Of a DNA stretch of 42,625 bases, positions 19,464 to 28,121 are shown one piece after another. The stretch is taken from positions 1 to 42,625 of the forward strand of contig CACZZF010000021.1 in the NCBI GenBank assembly GCA_902785575.1. Direction: 5' to 3'. Source of the stretch: an uncultured Bacteroidia bacterium (GTDB lineage Bacteria > Bacteroidota > Bacteroidia > Bacteroidales > UBA932). Each line of letters opens with the position of its first letter. Position 1 is the first letter of the stretch. The translations under genes and the position numbers were made by a program. Under the pieces are notes generated by a model. That model was not told the DNA's origin. It ran no database searches and saw only the letters and a list, made by a program, of their open reading frames with translations.

Positions 19464-20225
19464 TTAGAGCTCTTTAACGACGCCTTCGTCCATATATGTG
19501 ATATCGCCTGAGCCGCTTTTGGCCACAGTGACTTTGGCCGTCTTCAACTTGCTGGCGTCCAGGTCTCCAGAGCCATTCATCTTCAAAGTCGCATCTGTCG
19601 CCTCTCCACTGAGAAACACGTCTCCAGCTCCCGAGGCATCCACATCCATCGAGAGACATTTGACTGATGCTTCCATATCTCCTGAGCCGGACTTGCGAAG
19701 AGTCACAGGGCCGTTGATCTCGCATCTCTCGAGATACATGTCACCTGATCCTGATTTGGATATGGCAAGGCTTTCTCCCTTTAAGGTCCCCGAGACAGTC
19801 AGGTCACCGCTGCCACTCTTGGTAATCTCGTCCAAACCGGGAGCGTACACTTTGATGTATTCGCCTTTTGTGAATGTGACGCCAGCCTTGTTATGGTAAT
19901 AGATTCTAAGGGTCCCATCTATATTCTCGACCCTGATAGAGTCCCTGTTTCTGGTCGATCCTTTGACCACCACTTCCGGCTCGCCATCTCTTTGTTCGAA
20001 TATGATGTCAACCCAAATCTGAGCGTCCAGAGCATGGAACTCTCCGGGGGCGTATACCAATGAGTCGTTCGGTCCATAGACGGATTCCGTCATCATTTCC
20101 CGGTTCCGGAAAGAGTCTTTCAGTTCCTGTTTCGTCTCGTCGCTGATCCTGATAAAGCACGAGTTCATCGTGAGCGTCATAAGCGCCAATACTGGCACGA
20201 TTGCGATATGTTTTATAATATTCAT
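19464..20225 (-). CDS. DUF2807 lipoprotein (head GIN domain)
   Basis: A 253-residue predicted lipoprotein: the N-terminus ends in LTMNSC with Cys23. The rest is a DUF2807 domain, a right-handed beta-helix built from short turns that repeat SGSGD or a variant (KSGSGDLTVSG, KSGSGDMYLER, RKSGSGDMEAS, DASGAGDVFLS, KMNGSGDLDAS, AKSGSGDITY). Function of the family is unknown; annotations as an adhesin are weak. It is the last gene of the ABC/GntR operon, 8 nt after gntR, so it is probably co-regulated with the transporter and may belong to the envelope-stress response controlled by it. Confidence 0.85.
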   Translation of the reverse strand: MNIIKHIAIVPVLALMTLTMNSCFIRISDETKQELKDSFRNREMMTESVYGPNDSLVYAPGEFHALDAQIWVDIIFEQRDGEPEVVVKGSTRNRDSIRVENIDGTLRIYYHNKAGVTFTKGEYIKVYAPGLDEITKSGSGDLTVSGTLKGESLAISKSGSGDMYLERCEINGPVTLRKSGSGDMEASVKCLSMDVDASGAGDVFLSGEATDATLKMNGSGDLDASKLKTAKVTVAKSGSGDITYMDEGVVKEL

Positions 20226-20233
20226 GGGGTAAT

Positions 20234-20578
20234 CTATTTATTGTCAAACAGTTCTTTAGGGTTGAGGCCGAGCAGCTCCATCTTTCTGATCACGACCGGG
20301 AGCTCTGTCTCGAGGAATTCCTTCCTGGAGTTCTCGAGGACGATTTCCCTTGCCTCGGCGGTGATGAAGTAGCCGATTCCGCGCTTGTTGTAGATGACTC
20401 CTTCCATAGTCAGTTTCTCGTAAGTGCGCATCACGGTGTTTGGATTGACGCCGATCGACGCGCCATACTCTCTGACGGAAGGAATCCTGTCCTCCGGCTT
20501 CAGGTCGCCGGAAAGGATCCTCTCACAGATCGTATCCCTGATCTGGAGATATATTGCTTTATTCTGATTGAATTCCAT
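20234..20578 (-). CDS. GntR-family regulator, YtrA type
   Basis: A 114-residue transcription factor with an N-terminal winged helix-turn-helix (about 8-78; IPSVREYGASIGVNPNTVMR is the recognition region) and a short helical C-terminal tail (about 78-114) in place of a ligand domain. This is the YtrA subfamily, which usually controls adjacent ABC transporter genes. It lies 12 nt after the permease gene and is likely an autorepressor acting at the operator found upstream of the ATPase gene. Confidence 0.92.
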   Translation of the reverse strand: MEFNQNKAIYLQIRDTICERILSGDLKPEDRIPSVREYGASIGVNPNTVMRTYEKLTMEGVIYNKRGIGYFITAEAREIVLENSRKEFLETELPVVIRKMELLGLNPKELFDNK

Positions 20579-20590
20579 GGCTTAAGTATA

Positions 20591-21424
20591 TTAATGCTGA
20601 ATATTCTTGACCCTGAACCATGACCAGATTCCCAGGCCGATCACTATGACGGCAAGCTCGATATTGCCCCAAACATTAATCCAGGTGTCGATGCCGGTGA
20701 TATGGTCCATCGTCCATGCGCGCATCCTTTCACCGAATACGTCAAGGTCGATGTGGGAGAATATGAGCGCTGAGAGTGCGAAGATTATCATGAAAACCAC
20801 GAAGAGTGAGAGGATTGTCCTCGAGACTTTGGCTTTCTTGAATATCAAAGCACCGAGTAGGAATACCGACGCTGTCTGAAGGACAGAGGAAGCGAGCCAC
20901 CATGAGCCATAGCCCCAGATCTTGACTTCTCCGTCTGTGTTATTGTTTGAAATCGTGCCCAGCCAAGCTGAGACCAACGATTCTCCACATCCCTTGTCAG
21001 CGAGGCAGATGATCCAATCGCAAAGCAGGTATCCGGCGAAGAAAATGAGAGGGATAATGACCAAAGTGATGAGCATCATCGAGAGATATTTCTCAAGCCT
21101 GGAGGCTGGAAGCTCGATCCAAGCGGAGCCCTTGGCCTTCTCGGTGATGAAGCCGTAAGCCTTTGAGGGATAGAAAACCATAAAGAGAATCGTCACGACA
21201 GCGAAGGCGCTTGCCCTTGTCGCGATAGAGGGATGACCCACATGGAAATCGGAGAATCCGCTTGAGAATCCATTGCCCAGTACTGAAAAGAATAACCACA
21301 AGAAGTAGTATATGACAGGAAATAACACCCAGATGGTCATGAATGCCCTGTTCTCGCTCCAACGAGACTTCAGGTCAAATGCCAGATATTTGCCGAAACG
21401 GCTGGGATTGAATGTGTTTTTCAT
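20591..21424 (-). CDS. ABC transporter permease
   Basis: A 277-residue membrane protein with about six hydrophobic helices (for example MTIWVLFPVIYYFLWLFFSVL near 29-49 and VVTILFMVFYPSKAY near 75-90). No solute-binding gene is present, so it is probably an exporter of the ABC-2 type. It has a good ribosome site (AGGAGG, 7 nt before the ATG). Substrate unknown; YtrA-regulated transporters in other bacteria respond to cell-wall antibiotics, which is analogy only. It lies 11 nt after the ATPase gene. Confidence 0.8.
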   Translation of the reverse strand: MKNTFNPSRFGKYLAFDLKSRWSENRAFMTIWVLFPVIYYFLWLFFSVLGNGFSSGFSDFHVGHPSIATRASAFAVVTILFMVFYPSKAYGFITEKAKGSAWIELPASRLEKYLSMMLITLVIIPLIFFAGYLLCDWIICLADKGCGESLVSAWLGTISNNNTDGEVKIWGYGSWWLASSVLQTASVFLLGALIFKKAKVSRTILSLFVVFMIIFALSALIFSHIDLDVFGERMRAWTMDHITGIDTWINVWGNIELAVIVIGLGIWSWFRVKNIQH

Positions 21425-21435
21425 GACAGATCCTC

Positions 21436-22263
21436 CTATTTCTTAAACATATCTTTGATCAGGTCCTTATGGGAATGGGCCGCGTTGAATAGAGCCTCGA
21501 TATTGACTTTGCTATCTTCCCCGTCCGGATTGGGGCATACCTGGAGGAAGCCTCCTGGAAGAAGCTCGCGGTAAAGGGCATCTTCCCTGATGGTGGTCCC
21601 GTAGTCAAAATAGAGTTTGGACGTGATCTCTTCGACGGACGCGTTCATAAGGACATCACGCTTGTCAAGGATGATCACCGGGTCGATGATGTTCTCAAGG
21701 TCCCTGACCTGGTGGGTGGAGATCACGATCGTGCAGTCTTCCGGAGTGTATTTCATTATGGCCGCCCTGAATTGGGATTTGGACGGGATGTCCAAGCCGT
21801 TAGTGGGCTCATCCATGAACAGGTATTTAGCTCCGGTAGCCAAAGCGAAGGAGATGTAGGTCTTCTTGAGCTGTCCGGCGGACATCTGGCTCATCTTCTG
21901 GTCAGGGTCCACTTCGAATTCCCTCATTATCTCCGTGAATTTGGCGTTGTCGAAAAGAGGCCAGAAACAGCCTCTCTCCTTGGCGTAGTCAGCTGCCTTC
22001 ATAGGAACGGGAGCGACTTCGTCAGGAAGATAATACTGTTTCTCCAGCAGGGAAGGGGTCCTGTCGAAAGGAATCTCCCCATCAGTCACGATACTGCCTT
22101 CCCCGACCTTCTTAAGGCCGCAGAGCAAGGTCAGCAAGGTCGTTTTCCCGACACCGTTCTCTCCCAGCAGGCCATAGATGCGGCCTTCCTCAAGAGTAGT
22201 GGTGATATTGTCCAACACGGGCGTTTTCCCGTAGCTGAAAACAAGGTTTTTGATCTCAATCAT
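21436..22263 (-). CDS. ABC transporter ATP-binding protein
   Basis: A 275-residue ATPase. Walker A is GENGVGKTT (about 34-42), the signature is MSAGQLKK (a variant of LSGGQ), Walker B is YLFMDEPTNGLD, and the switch His lies in VISTHQVRD. It pairs with the downstream permease. First gene of a four-gene operon (ATPase, permease, GntR, DUF2807) with a well-defined promoter and operator just upstream. Confidence 0.93.
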   Translation of the reverse strand: MIEIKNLVFSYGKTPVLDNITTTLEEGRIYGLLGENGVGKTTLLTLLCGLKKVGEGSIVTDGEIPFDRTPSLLEKQYYLPDEVAPVPMKAADYAKERGCFWPLFDNAKFTEIMREFEVDPDQKMSQMSAGQLKKTYISFALATGAKYLFMDEPTNGLDIPSKSQFRAAIMKYTPEDCTIVISTHQVRDLENIIDPVIILDKRDVLMNASVEEITSKLYFDYGTTIREDALYRELLPGGFLQVCPNPDGEDSKVNIEALFNAAHSHKDLIKDMFKK

Positions 22264-22278
22264 ATATTTGCGATTTTA

Positions 22279-22300
22279 GTGTATTAGTTTATTAGTACAC
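22279..22300 (-). promoter_or_regulatory. Probable GntR operator
   Basis: A 22-bp imperfect palindrome with perfect 5-bp ends (GTGTA at 22279-22283, TACAC at 22296-22300); 8 of 11 half-site positions match. It begins 3 nt downstream of the -7 box and covers the expected transcription start, an ideal site for repression. The assignment to the GntR protein three genes downstream is inferred from operon logic. Confidence 0.65.
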
Positions 22301-22302
22301 CG

Positions 22303-22333
22303 CAAAGATACGAATGAAATCTTATATTCCAAA
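22303..22333 (-). promoter_or_regulatory. Promoter of the ABC/GntR/DUF2807 operon
   Basis: Minus strand TTTG (22330-22333), 19 nt, TATCTTTG (22303-22310): a perfect Bacteroidota promoter. The -33 box lies inside the last codons of the upstream AraC-type gene. Confidence 0.8.
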
Positions 22334-22789
22334 TTTTTCTTTATTTTTTTTCATGTTTTTTTCTCTCCACTCTGAAGGAGCGAGTCCGGTGACGGATTTG
22401 AATTGGTGTCTGAAGTCAGCCTTGTCGCTTATACCTAATGATTCCCCAATTTTTGACGCTGGTGTTTCAGGGGATGAAATAAGCATCCGTTTGGCATCTT
22501 CTATTCTCAATTCTTTTCTCCACGAAAGGAACCGTTTGCCGAAAACCTTGGTGCAGTACAGGTTAAGCTCATCGCTGGTCACCCCCAGTTCCTCGAGTAT
22601 GTCATCCATTGAATTGTACTTGATCCGATATTTCCCCTCAAGTACCCATTTCTCCAGACGCTCTCCGGTGAAGGCCATCTTCTTTCTCAACAAGGCAGCC
22701 TCGGCGTTCATCTTCCTCTTCAAATAGATATGTCGTTTCAGATTGAATCTCAAGTTCAAGATCGTAAGTTTTTCGTTGTTCAAGGTCAT
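22322..22789 (-). CDS. Small AraC-type DNA-binding protein
   Basis: A protein of up to 155 residues with a C-terminal AraC-type double helix-turn-helix (about 55-145): SWRKELRIEDAKRML marks the first motif and GESLGISDKADFRHQFKSVT the second, followed by GLAPSEWRE, the family's G-x-x-P-x-x-x-R segment. There is no ligand-binding domain; the N-terminal part (1-50) is basic and helical. The start may instead be the ATG at residue 27. It diverges from lysA and lies directly upstream of the ABC operon, either of which could be its target. Confidence 0.8.
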   Translation of the reverse strand: MTLNNEKLTILNLRFNLKRHIYLKRKMNAEAALLRKKMAFTGERLEKWVLEGKYRIKYNSMDDILEELGVTSDELNLYCTKVFGKRFLSWRKELRIEDAKRMLISSPETPASKIGESLGISDKADFRHQFKSVTGLAPSEWREKNMKKNKEKFGI

Positions 22790-22839
22790 ATTTTTATGGT
22801 TTCTATAATAAATGACATAGCAATTTATAAAAAATCATT

Positions 22840-22847
22840 TACATTTG
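22840..22847 (+). promoter_or_regulatory. -7 box of lysA promoter
   Basis: TACATTTG matches TAnnTTTG, 23 nt before the lysA ATG. No clear TTTG is present at the -33 position, so the promoter may be weak or need an activator. Confidence 0.5.
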
Positions 22848-22870
22848 CAAAGTTGTATATATTGACGATC

Positions 22871-24088
22871 ATGCTAAGAATTGATGACTTTGCTTCTTTC
22901 AGAAAGGTGGCGACACCTTTTTATTATTATGATATAGATCTCTTCCAGCGCACCGTGGACAAGGTGGCCGAGTTGTCCGCCCGAACAGGGATCCATGTCC
23001 ATTATTCATTGAAAGCCAATTCGGACCGCAGGTTGAATGACATAATCAGTTCCAGGGGTATCGGAGCCGATTGCGTGAGCGGTGATGAGATCGATTTCGC
23101 CGTCAGTTGCGGTTACGATCCGAAGAAGATCTTTTTCGCTGGAGTCGCGAAGTCAGACAAAGAGATATGCCAGGCTTTCCAGGTCGGGATCGGGGCTTTT
23201 GTCGTCGAGTCCCTCGAGGAGATCGCTATTGTCAGCGACATCGCCCGCAGGCTCGGACGCAAGGCTCCCATGAGCCTAAGGATTAATCCCAATATCGATC
23301 CTCACACCCACCACTATATCACTACAGGCCTTTATGAGGACAAATTCGGAATCTCAGACAGGAGCTTCGATGAGGCTGTCGCCATGGTCAAGGACAATCC
23401 TTATATTGACTTTTACGGCCTCCAGTTCCACATCGGTTCCCAGATCCTGGAGGTGGATAGTGTCGTCAAACTGGAGTGCGAGAAAGTCAATCACATAGTC
23501 AGCCGCTTTGAGGAAACCGGCCTGGTCGTTAAGAATATCGACCTTGGCGGAGGTCTTGGAATTGACTATGATGATCCTGACGGAAACCCTGTTCCGGATT
23601 TCGAATGCTGGTTCAAGACCATCAACGACAATCTGAAGCATCGTCCTGACCAGGAAGTCCACATCGAGCCTGGACGTTCCCTTGTGGCCCAGTCGGGTTC
23701 CCTGATCACGGAGGTCCTCTATGTCAAGCGTGGGGAAAACAAGCGTTTCCTCATGGTAGACGCCGGAATGAATGACCTGATTCGTCCCGCTCTTTACGGG
23801 GCTTATCATAAGATTGAGAACCTCACCGCCCATTATGATGACGGTGACAGCCGGGAGACCAGGGTGTATGATGTCGTTGGCCCTGTTTGTGAGTCAGCTG
23901 ACTGTTTCGGAAAAGAGCGTTCCCTGGCTAAGAGCCGTAGGGGAGACCGGATCGCGATCAGGAGCGCGGGTGCCTATGGCCAAGTCATGGCCTCGCATTA
24001 CAACATGCGTCCTATAGCCCCGTCAGTCTATTCAGACAGGGTCGCGGAGGCTCCCAAGCGGAAGGATTATTTCGCTAGCGTGGATTAA
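22871..24088 (+). CDS. lysA: Diaminopimelate decarboxylase
   Basis: A 405-residue fold-type III PLP enzyme that makes L-lysine from meso-diaminopimelate. The PLP lysine is Lys48 in HYSLKAN; other motifs are HIGSQI, DLGGGLGIDY, HIEPGRSLV, GPVCESAD (Cys340-Glu341) and SAGAYGQVMASHYN. CESxD is characteristic of diaminopimelate rather than ornithine decarboxylases. The start is the ATG at 22871 (MLRIDDFASF); the frame is open 141 nt further upstream but that region holds the promoter. The stop abuts the stop of ffh with no base between them. Confidence 0.94.
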   Translation: MLRIDDFASFRKVATPFYYYDIDLFQRTVDKVAELSARTGIHVHYSLKANSDRRLNDIISSRGIGADCVSGDEIDFAVSCGYDPKKIFFAGVAKSDKEICQAFQVGIGAFVVESLEEIAIVSDIARRLGRKAPMSLRINPNIDPHTHHYITTGLYEDKFGISDRSFDEAVAMVKDNPYIDFYGLQFHIGSQILEVDSVVKLECEKVNHIVSRFEETGLVVKNIDLGGGLGIDYDDPDGNPVPDFECWFKTINDNLKHRPDQEVHIEPGRSLVAQSGSLITEVLYVKRGENKRFLMVDAGMNDLIRPALYGAYHKIENLTAHYDDGDSRETRVYDVVGPVCESADCFGKERSLAKSRRGDRIAIRSAGAYGQVMASHYNMRPIAPSVYSDRVAEAPKRKDYFASVD

Positions 24089-25414
24089 TTATCTCCTCAT
24101 TCCCCTCATTCTCTGGGCGAGGTTGCCTGTCAAGGCTCCTTTCATCATCTTCCTGGTGGCGTCAAACTGCTTCAGGAGCTTGTTGACTTCGGCCACATTT
24201 GTGCCGCTGCCATCGGCGATCCTCTTGCGGCGGCTGCCGTTGATGATGTCAGGATTGTCCCTCTCGGCCGGGGTCATCGACATGATAATAGCCTCTATGC
24301 CTTTGAAAGCCGTATCATCGTCTATGTCGACATCCTTGAGCATCTTACCGACTCCCGGGATCATGGCGGCCAGATCCTTGATGTTTCCCATTTTCTTGAC
24401 TTGCTGGATCTGGTTGTAGAAATCCATGAGGCCGAACTTGTCCTTGGCCAGTTTCTTGCGTGTCTCACGGGCTTGCTTCTCATCGAATTGCTCCTGGGCT
24501 TTCTCCACGAGGGAGACAACGTCGCCCATTCCGAGAATCCTGTCAGCGATACGGTCGGGATGGAACACATCCATCGCCTCCATCTTCTCGCCCGAGGAAA
24601 TGAATTTGATAGGCTTGCCGGTGACGTATTTGATGGAAAGAGCCGCACCACCCCTGGTGTCACCATCCATCTTCGTAAGGACAACTCCGTCAAAATCAAG
24701 ACGTTCGTTGAATACTTTTGCGGTCTCAACGGCGTCCTGGCCTGTCATGGCGTCGACGACGAACAGGGATTCCGTAGGCTGGACCGCCTTATGGAGGGCG
24801 GATATCTCATCCATCAGTTCCTGGTCGACCGCAAGACGTCCGGCCGTGTCTATGATGACCACCGGATAACCTTCTGACTTAGCCTTGGCGATGGCTCCTT
24901 TTGCGATCTTGATAGGGTCTTTTTCCCCATCCTCGGTGTAGACCTCAACACCGATCTGGCTTCCAAGCACCTTCAACTGCTCGATAGCGGCGGGACGGAA
25001 CGTGTCGCATGCGGCGAGTAGGACCTTCATCCCTCGCTTGCTCTTAATGTTGTTCGCCAGCTTGGCGGAGAAGGTGGTTTTACCGGAACCGTTCAGACCG
25101 GCGATAAGAACCACTCCCGGGTTACCCTTTATGTTGATATCCATGGATTGGCTGCCCATGAACTCAGCCAGCTCGTCATGGACGATCTTGACCATCATCT
25201 GCTGAGGTTTCACAGCGGTGAGCACGTTCTGGCCCATCGCCTTGACCTTGACCCTGTCGCAGAATTCCTTGGCGACCTTATAGCTTACATCGGCGTCAAG
25301 CAGAGCCCTTCGGATGTCCTTAAGAGTCTCAGCGACATTGATTTCGGTAATCCTTCCTTCGCCCCTCAAAATCTTGAAGGACCGTTCCAACCGTTCCTGT
25401 AAGTTCTCGAACAT
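24089..25414 (-). CDS. ffh: Signal recognition particle protein
   Basis: A 441-residue SRP GTPase that targets membrane proteins co-translationally. It has the helical N domain (1-90), the G domain with GLNGSGKTT (about 106-114), DTFRPAAIEQL, IDTAGR and TKMDGDTRGGAALS, and the C-terminal M domain (about 300-441) with its RRKRIADGSGT RNA-binding helix. The protein ends RMRGMRR without the long Met/Gly tail seen in some homologues. The SRP RNA gene is not in this window. Confidence 0.96.
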   Translation of the reverse strand: MFENLQERLERSFKILRGEGRITEINVAETLKDIRRALLDADVSYKVAKEFCDRVKVKAMGQNVLTAVKPQQMMVKIVHDELAEFMGSQSMDINIKGNPGVVLIAGLNGSGKTTFSAKLANNIKSKRGMKVLLAACDTFRPAAIEQLKVLGSQIGVEVYTEDGEKDPIKIAKGAIAKAKSEGYPVVIIDTAGRLAVDQELMDEISALHKAVQPTESLFVVDAMTGQDAVETAKVFNERLDFDGVVLTKMDGDTRGGAALSIKYVTGKPIKFISSGEKMEAMDVFHPDRIADRILGMGDVVSLVEKAQEQFDEKQARETRKKLAKDKFGLMDFYNQIQQVKKMGNIKDLAAMIPGVGKMLKDVDIDDDTAFKGIEAIIMSMTPAERDNPDIINGSRRKRIADGSGTNVAEVNKLLKQFDATRKMMKGALTGNLAQRMRGMRR

Positions 25415-25455
25415 ATCGGGTATTCTTTATTATCTTTTTTGGAGACGCGAATATA

Positions 25456-26334
25456 CTAAATGTTTTCGTTTATCGGACGATGGAGGGAAGCCGCAAAGGC
25501 TTTAGTCCGTCTCTCAAGTTCCGGCAAATCGGTTTCCGGTAGAGCCCAGTCCACAAACCGGGACCATAGATAACCGATCGCCTGAGCGGTTGGATGAGTC
25601 ATGTCCGGGGCGTAGAAGCGGTAATCCCTCAGCTCATCCATGAATATCTCATAGGCCGGGAAATAGTCAGTCCTATCAGGAAAAGCCTGGCAGACGTCGT
25701 CTATCGCTAAGAGCAAAGTGCTCTTGCTCAATTGGTTCCCATGGGCGCCATCCTTCAGGTGGCGGATAGGGGAGACTGTGAATATGAATTCTTTATCAGG
25801 GAAACGGCTGACCATATTCTTCAGTAGCATGGCGGTCTCCTTGAGACTGAGTCTTCTCCTCCTGAATTCTTTAGCGTCGATCTTGAGGCAGTTCGAAACT
25901 ATTTCTCCAGATCCGATATGTTCGAAACACCAAGCGGTGCCGAGGGTTACGATAACCTTTTTTGAGAGTGTCCAGGCTTCCGAGGCCTCAGCCAGGGCTT
26001 TGTTGGCATGCTCCAGGAACTCTTCTTGTGTCGGCCTGGCGAAAGTAGTGTTGTGGCTGAAAGAGCAGATCAGTCCTGATCCCGCACCCATCTGAACGCA
26101 TTCTTTACCGCTGAAAGGCACAGCTGACGTCAAACGTGCCGCGGAGTTGCTGATCGAGACTGGATTGTAAAGCGTTCCGAAAGGGTTGACAAGGATGTCG
26201 AATCCGAGACTGGACATCTTCCCTCCGATGTTGTCGGCGAAGCAGCTTCCTAGGGCGATGACCTTGTCTTTCAGTGAGATGCTTATCTTGCTCCTCCCGA
26301 TTTGTACGGGAGTCTGAAGTTTCATTTCTTCCAT
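25456..26334 (-). CDS. GSCFA domain protein
   Basis: A 292-residue protein of the GSCFA family, named for the motif visible here as LGSCFADNIG (about 28-37). NPFGTLYNP (about 51-59) is also typical. The fold is probably related to SGNH hydrolases, with the Ser of GSCFA as candidate nucleophile and HPTAQAIGYLW (about 251-261) near the C-terminus giving the His. No signal peptide is seen. Substrate unknown. The start could be the second ATG, three codons downstream. Diverges from the 5'-nucleotidase gene with only 36 nt between start codons. Confidence 0.88.
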   Translation of the reverse strand: MEEMKLQTPVQIGRSKISISLKDKVIALGSCFADNIGGKMSSLGFDILVNPFGTLYNPVSISNSAARLTSAVPFSGKECVQMGAGSGLICSFSHNTTFARPTQEEFLEHANKALAEASEAWTLSKKVIVTLGTAWCFEHIGSGEIVSNCLKIDAKEFRRRRLSLKETAMLLKNMVSRFPDKEFIFTVSPIRHLKDGAHGNQLSKSTLLLAIDDVCQAFPDRTDYFPAYEIFMDELRDYRFYAPDMTHPTAQAIGYLWSRFVDWALPETDLPELERRTKAFAASLHRPINENI

Positions 26335-26357
26335 GTCGCTAAATTACGAAAAAATAC

Positions 26358-26365
26358 TATTTTTG
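26358..26365 (+). promoter_or_regulatory. -7 box of 5'-nucleotidase promoter
   Basis: TATTTTTG matches TAnnTTTG and ends only 5 nt before the ATG at 26371, so the transcript would have a leader of 0-2 nt. No TTTG is found at the usual -33 spacing. Confidence 0.45.
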
Positions 26366-26370
26366 TAGTT

Positions 26371-28119
26371 ATGAGAAGATTATCATCATTTATTGTGGTG
26401 TTGTTCGCCATCGCCGCCCTTTCCTGCTCCGGCCCCAAGGACGGGAAATATTCAATCACCCTGTTGACCACGAATGATGTTCATGGCACTTTTTTCGACT
26501 CCACATATGTGGGTGGCAATGTGAAGAAGTCGCTTTATGGGATTAAATATGTAGTGGACAGTATCCGGAAAGCTGAAGGCCCGGAAAATGTGCTGCTCGT
26601 TGACGCGGGAGATATCGTCCAGGGAGATAACGCGGCATATTATTTCAACTATGTCGACACCCTGAGTCCTCATATTTATCCTCGCCTGGCCAAATATATG
26701 GGATACGACGCGGTTGTCCTGGGCAACCATGATATAGAGGCCGGTCATCCTGTTTATGACAGGCTCGCGAGGGAGATGAAAGCGGAGGGAATACCTCTCC
26801 TGGCCGGTAACGCTGTGCGTAATGATAACGGACAGAGATATTTCCCTATCTATACGATTGTGAAACGCCACGGCCTTAAGATAGCTGTTCTCGGATATGA
26901 CAACGCCAATATCGCCGGATGGCTTCCCGAGAGACTGTGGAGCGGGATGAAGTTCCAGAGCCTGATACCGCTTGTCCAGCAGGACGTCGATATGGTGGTC
27001 TCCAAGGAGAAACCTCACCTTGTCGTAGTAGCTGTGCATACGGCTACGGGTGATGGCGATGGCAAAGCTCTAGAGAGCCAGGGACTTGACCTGATGAAGA
27101 CCCTCCATGGGGTAGACTTCCTGGTCTGCTCCCATGACCATAGGCCAAAAGTTATTGAGAGCGACACTCTTTGCCTTATCAATTCAGGCAGCCATAGCCG
27201 TTTTGTCGGACATGGAAAGATAGAGTTCACGGTTACTAAAGGTAAGGTCGTGGACAAGAAATTGTCCGCTGATCTCCTGCCTGTGGACCAACGCAAGATC
27301 GACCATGAGATGGCGGCCAAGTTCCACGATGACTTTGTCGCTGTGAAGAAGTTCACCACCACTAAAGTGGGAGATTTGAAGGTGGATCTGCTCACTCGTG
27401 ATGCCTACGTCGGAATGAGCCCGTACCTGAACCTCATCCACACACTCTCTCTTGAGAATACCCCGGCCCGGATTTCTTTCGCCGCACCGTTGACATTCAA
27501 TGGCACGATAAAGGCCGGGACATTGGTCTATAACGACCTTTTCACAGTCTATCCATTTGAGAACCAGATGTATGTCATCAAGATGACCGGAAAGGAGATA
27601 AAAGACTACCTCGAGGCGTCTTATGACCTATGGATCAACACTATATCCAAGCCGACAGACCATGTCCTAAATATAGTCCCCAGATCTGACGCGAGGACAG
27701 GAGCCCAGTCTTGGTCTTTCGTGGAGCGGTCTTACAACTTCGATTCCGCCGGCGGCTTGGTTTACACTGTGGATGTCTTGAAACCACGTGGCGAAAGGGT
27801 CGATATTGAGTCATTGGCCGGAGGGGAGCCTTTCGATCCGGCGAAGACCTATAATGTCGCCTTGACCTCATATAGGGCCAGCGGTGGCGGTGGCTTGATG
27901 GCAAAGGCCGGGGTTGACACCGGAAAGATAGATGAGAGGGTCGTCGAGATATATCCCGAGTTCAGGAAAATCCTATATGACTATCTGCTCGAGAAAGGGA
28001 GCATAGATCCTGAGGTGATAGGGGACCCGAAGCTGATCGGCAGGTGGAGATTCGTCCCTGAGGATATCGCTGGGCCTGCCCTCCAAAGGGATATGGAACT
28101 GGTATTCCCTAAGAGATAG
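26371..28119 (+). CDS. Lipoprotein 5'-nucleotidase / UDP-sugar hydrolase family
   Basis: A 582-residue exported metallophosphoesterase. Start ATG at 26371 (MRRLSSFIVVLFAIAALSCSG) gives a lipoprotein signal with Cys at about 19. The N-terminal metallophosphatase domain has TTNDVHGTFF (about 33-42), DAGDIVQGDN, GNHDIEAGH and CSHDHRP; the C-terminal 5'-nucleotidase domain (about 340-560) has FNGTIKAGTLVYNDLFTVYPF-type sequence and GGLMAK near the end. It would strip phosphate from nucleotides at the cell surface or in the periplasm. A longer frame from 26302 would overlap the divergent GSCFA start and bury the signal peptide, so I reject it. Ends 2 nt from the convergent AraC gene. Confidence 0.9.
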   Translation: MRRLSSFIVVLFAIAALSCSGPKDGKYSITLLTTNDVHGTFFDSTYVGGNVKKSLYGIKYVVDSIRKAEGPENVLLVDAGDIVQGDNAAYYFNYVDTLSPHIYPRLAKYMGYDAVVLGNHDIEAGHPVYDRLAREMKAEGIPLLAGNAVRNDNGQRYFPIYTIVKRHGLKIAVLGYDNANIAGWLPERLWSGMKFQSLIPLVQQDVDMVVSKEKPHLVVVAVHTATGDGDGKALESQGLDLMKTLHGVDFLVCSHDHRPKVIESDTLCLINSGSHSRFVGHGKIEFTVTKGKVVDKKLSADLLPVDQRKIDHEMAAKFHDDFVAVKKFTTTKVGDLKVDLLTRDAYVGMSPYLNLIHTLSLENTPARISFAAPLTFNGTIKAGTLVYNDLFTVYPFENQMYVIKMTGKEIKDYLEASYDLWINTISKPTDHVLNIVPRSDARTGAQSWSFVERSYNFDSAGGLVYTVDVLKPRGERVDIESLAGGEPFDPAKTYNVALTSYRASGGGGLMAKAGVDTGKIDERVVEIYPEFRKILYDYLLEKGSIDPEVIGDPKLIGRWRFVPEDIAGPALQRDMELVFPKR

Positions 28120-28121
28120 AC

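Noticed and set aside
19498..19845. Repeated SGSGD-coding units resembling a CRISPR-like or tandem repeat array
   Set aside because: Unit lengths vary and the repeats are the turns of a DUF2807 beta-helix; there are no conserved spacers or cas genes.
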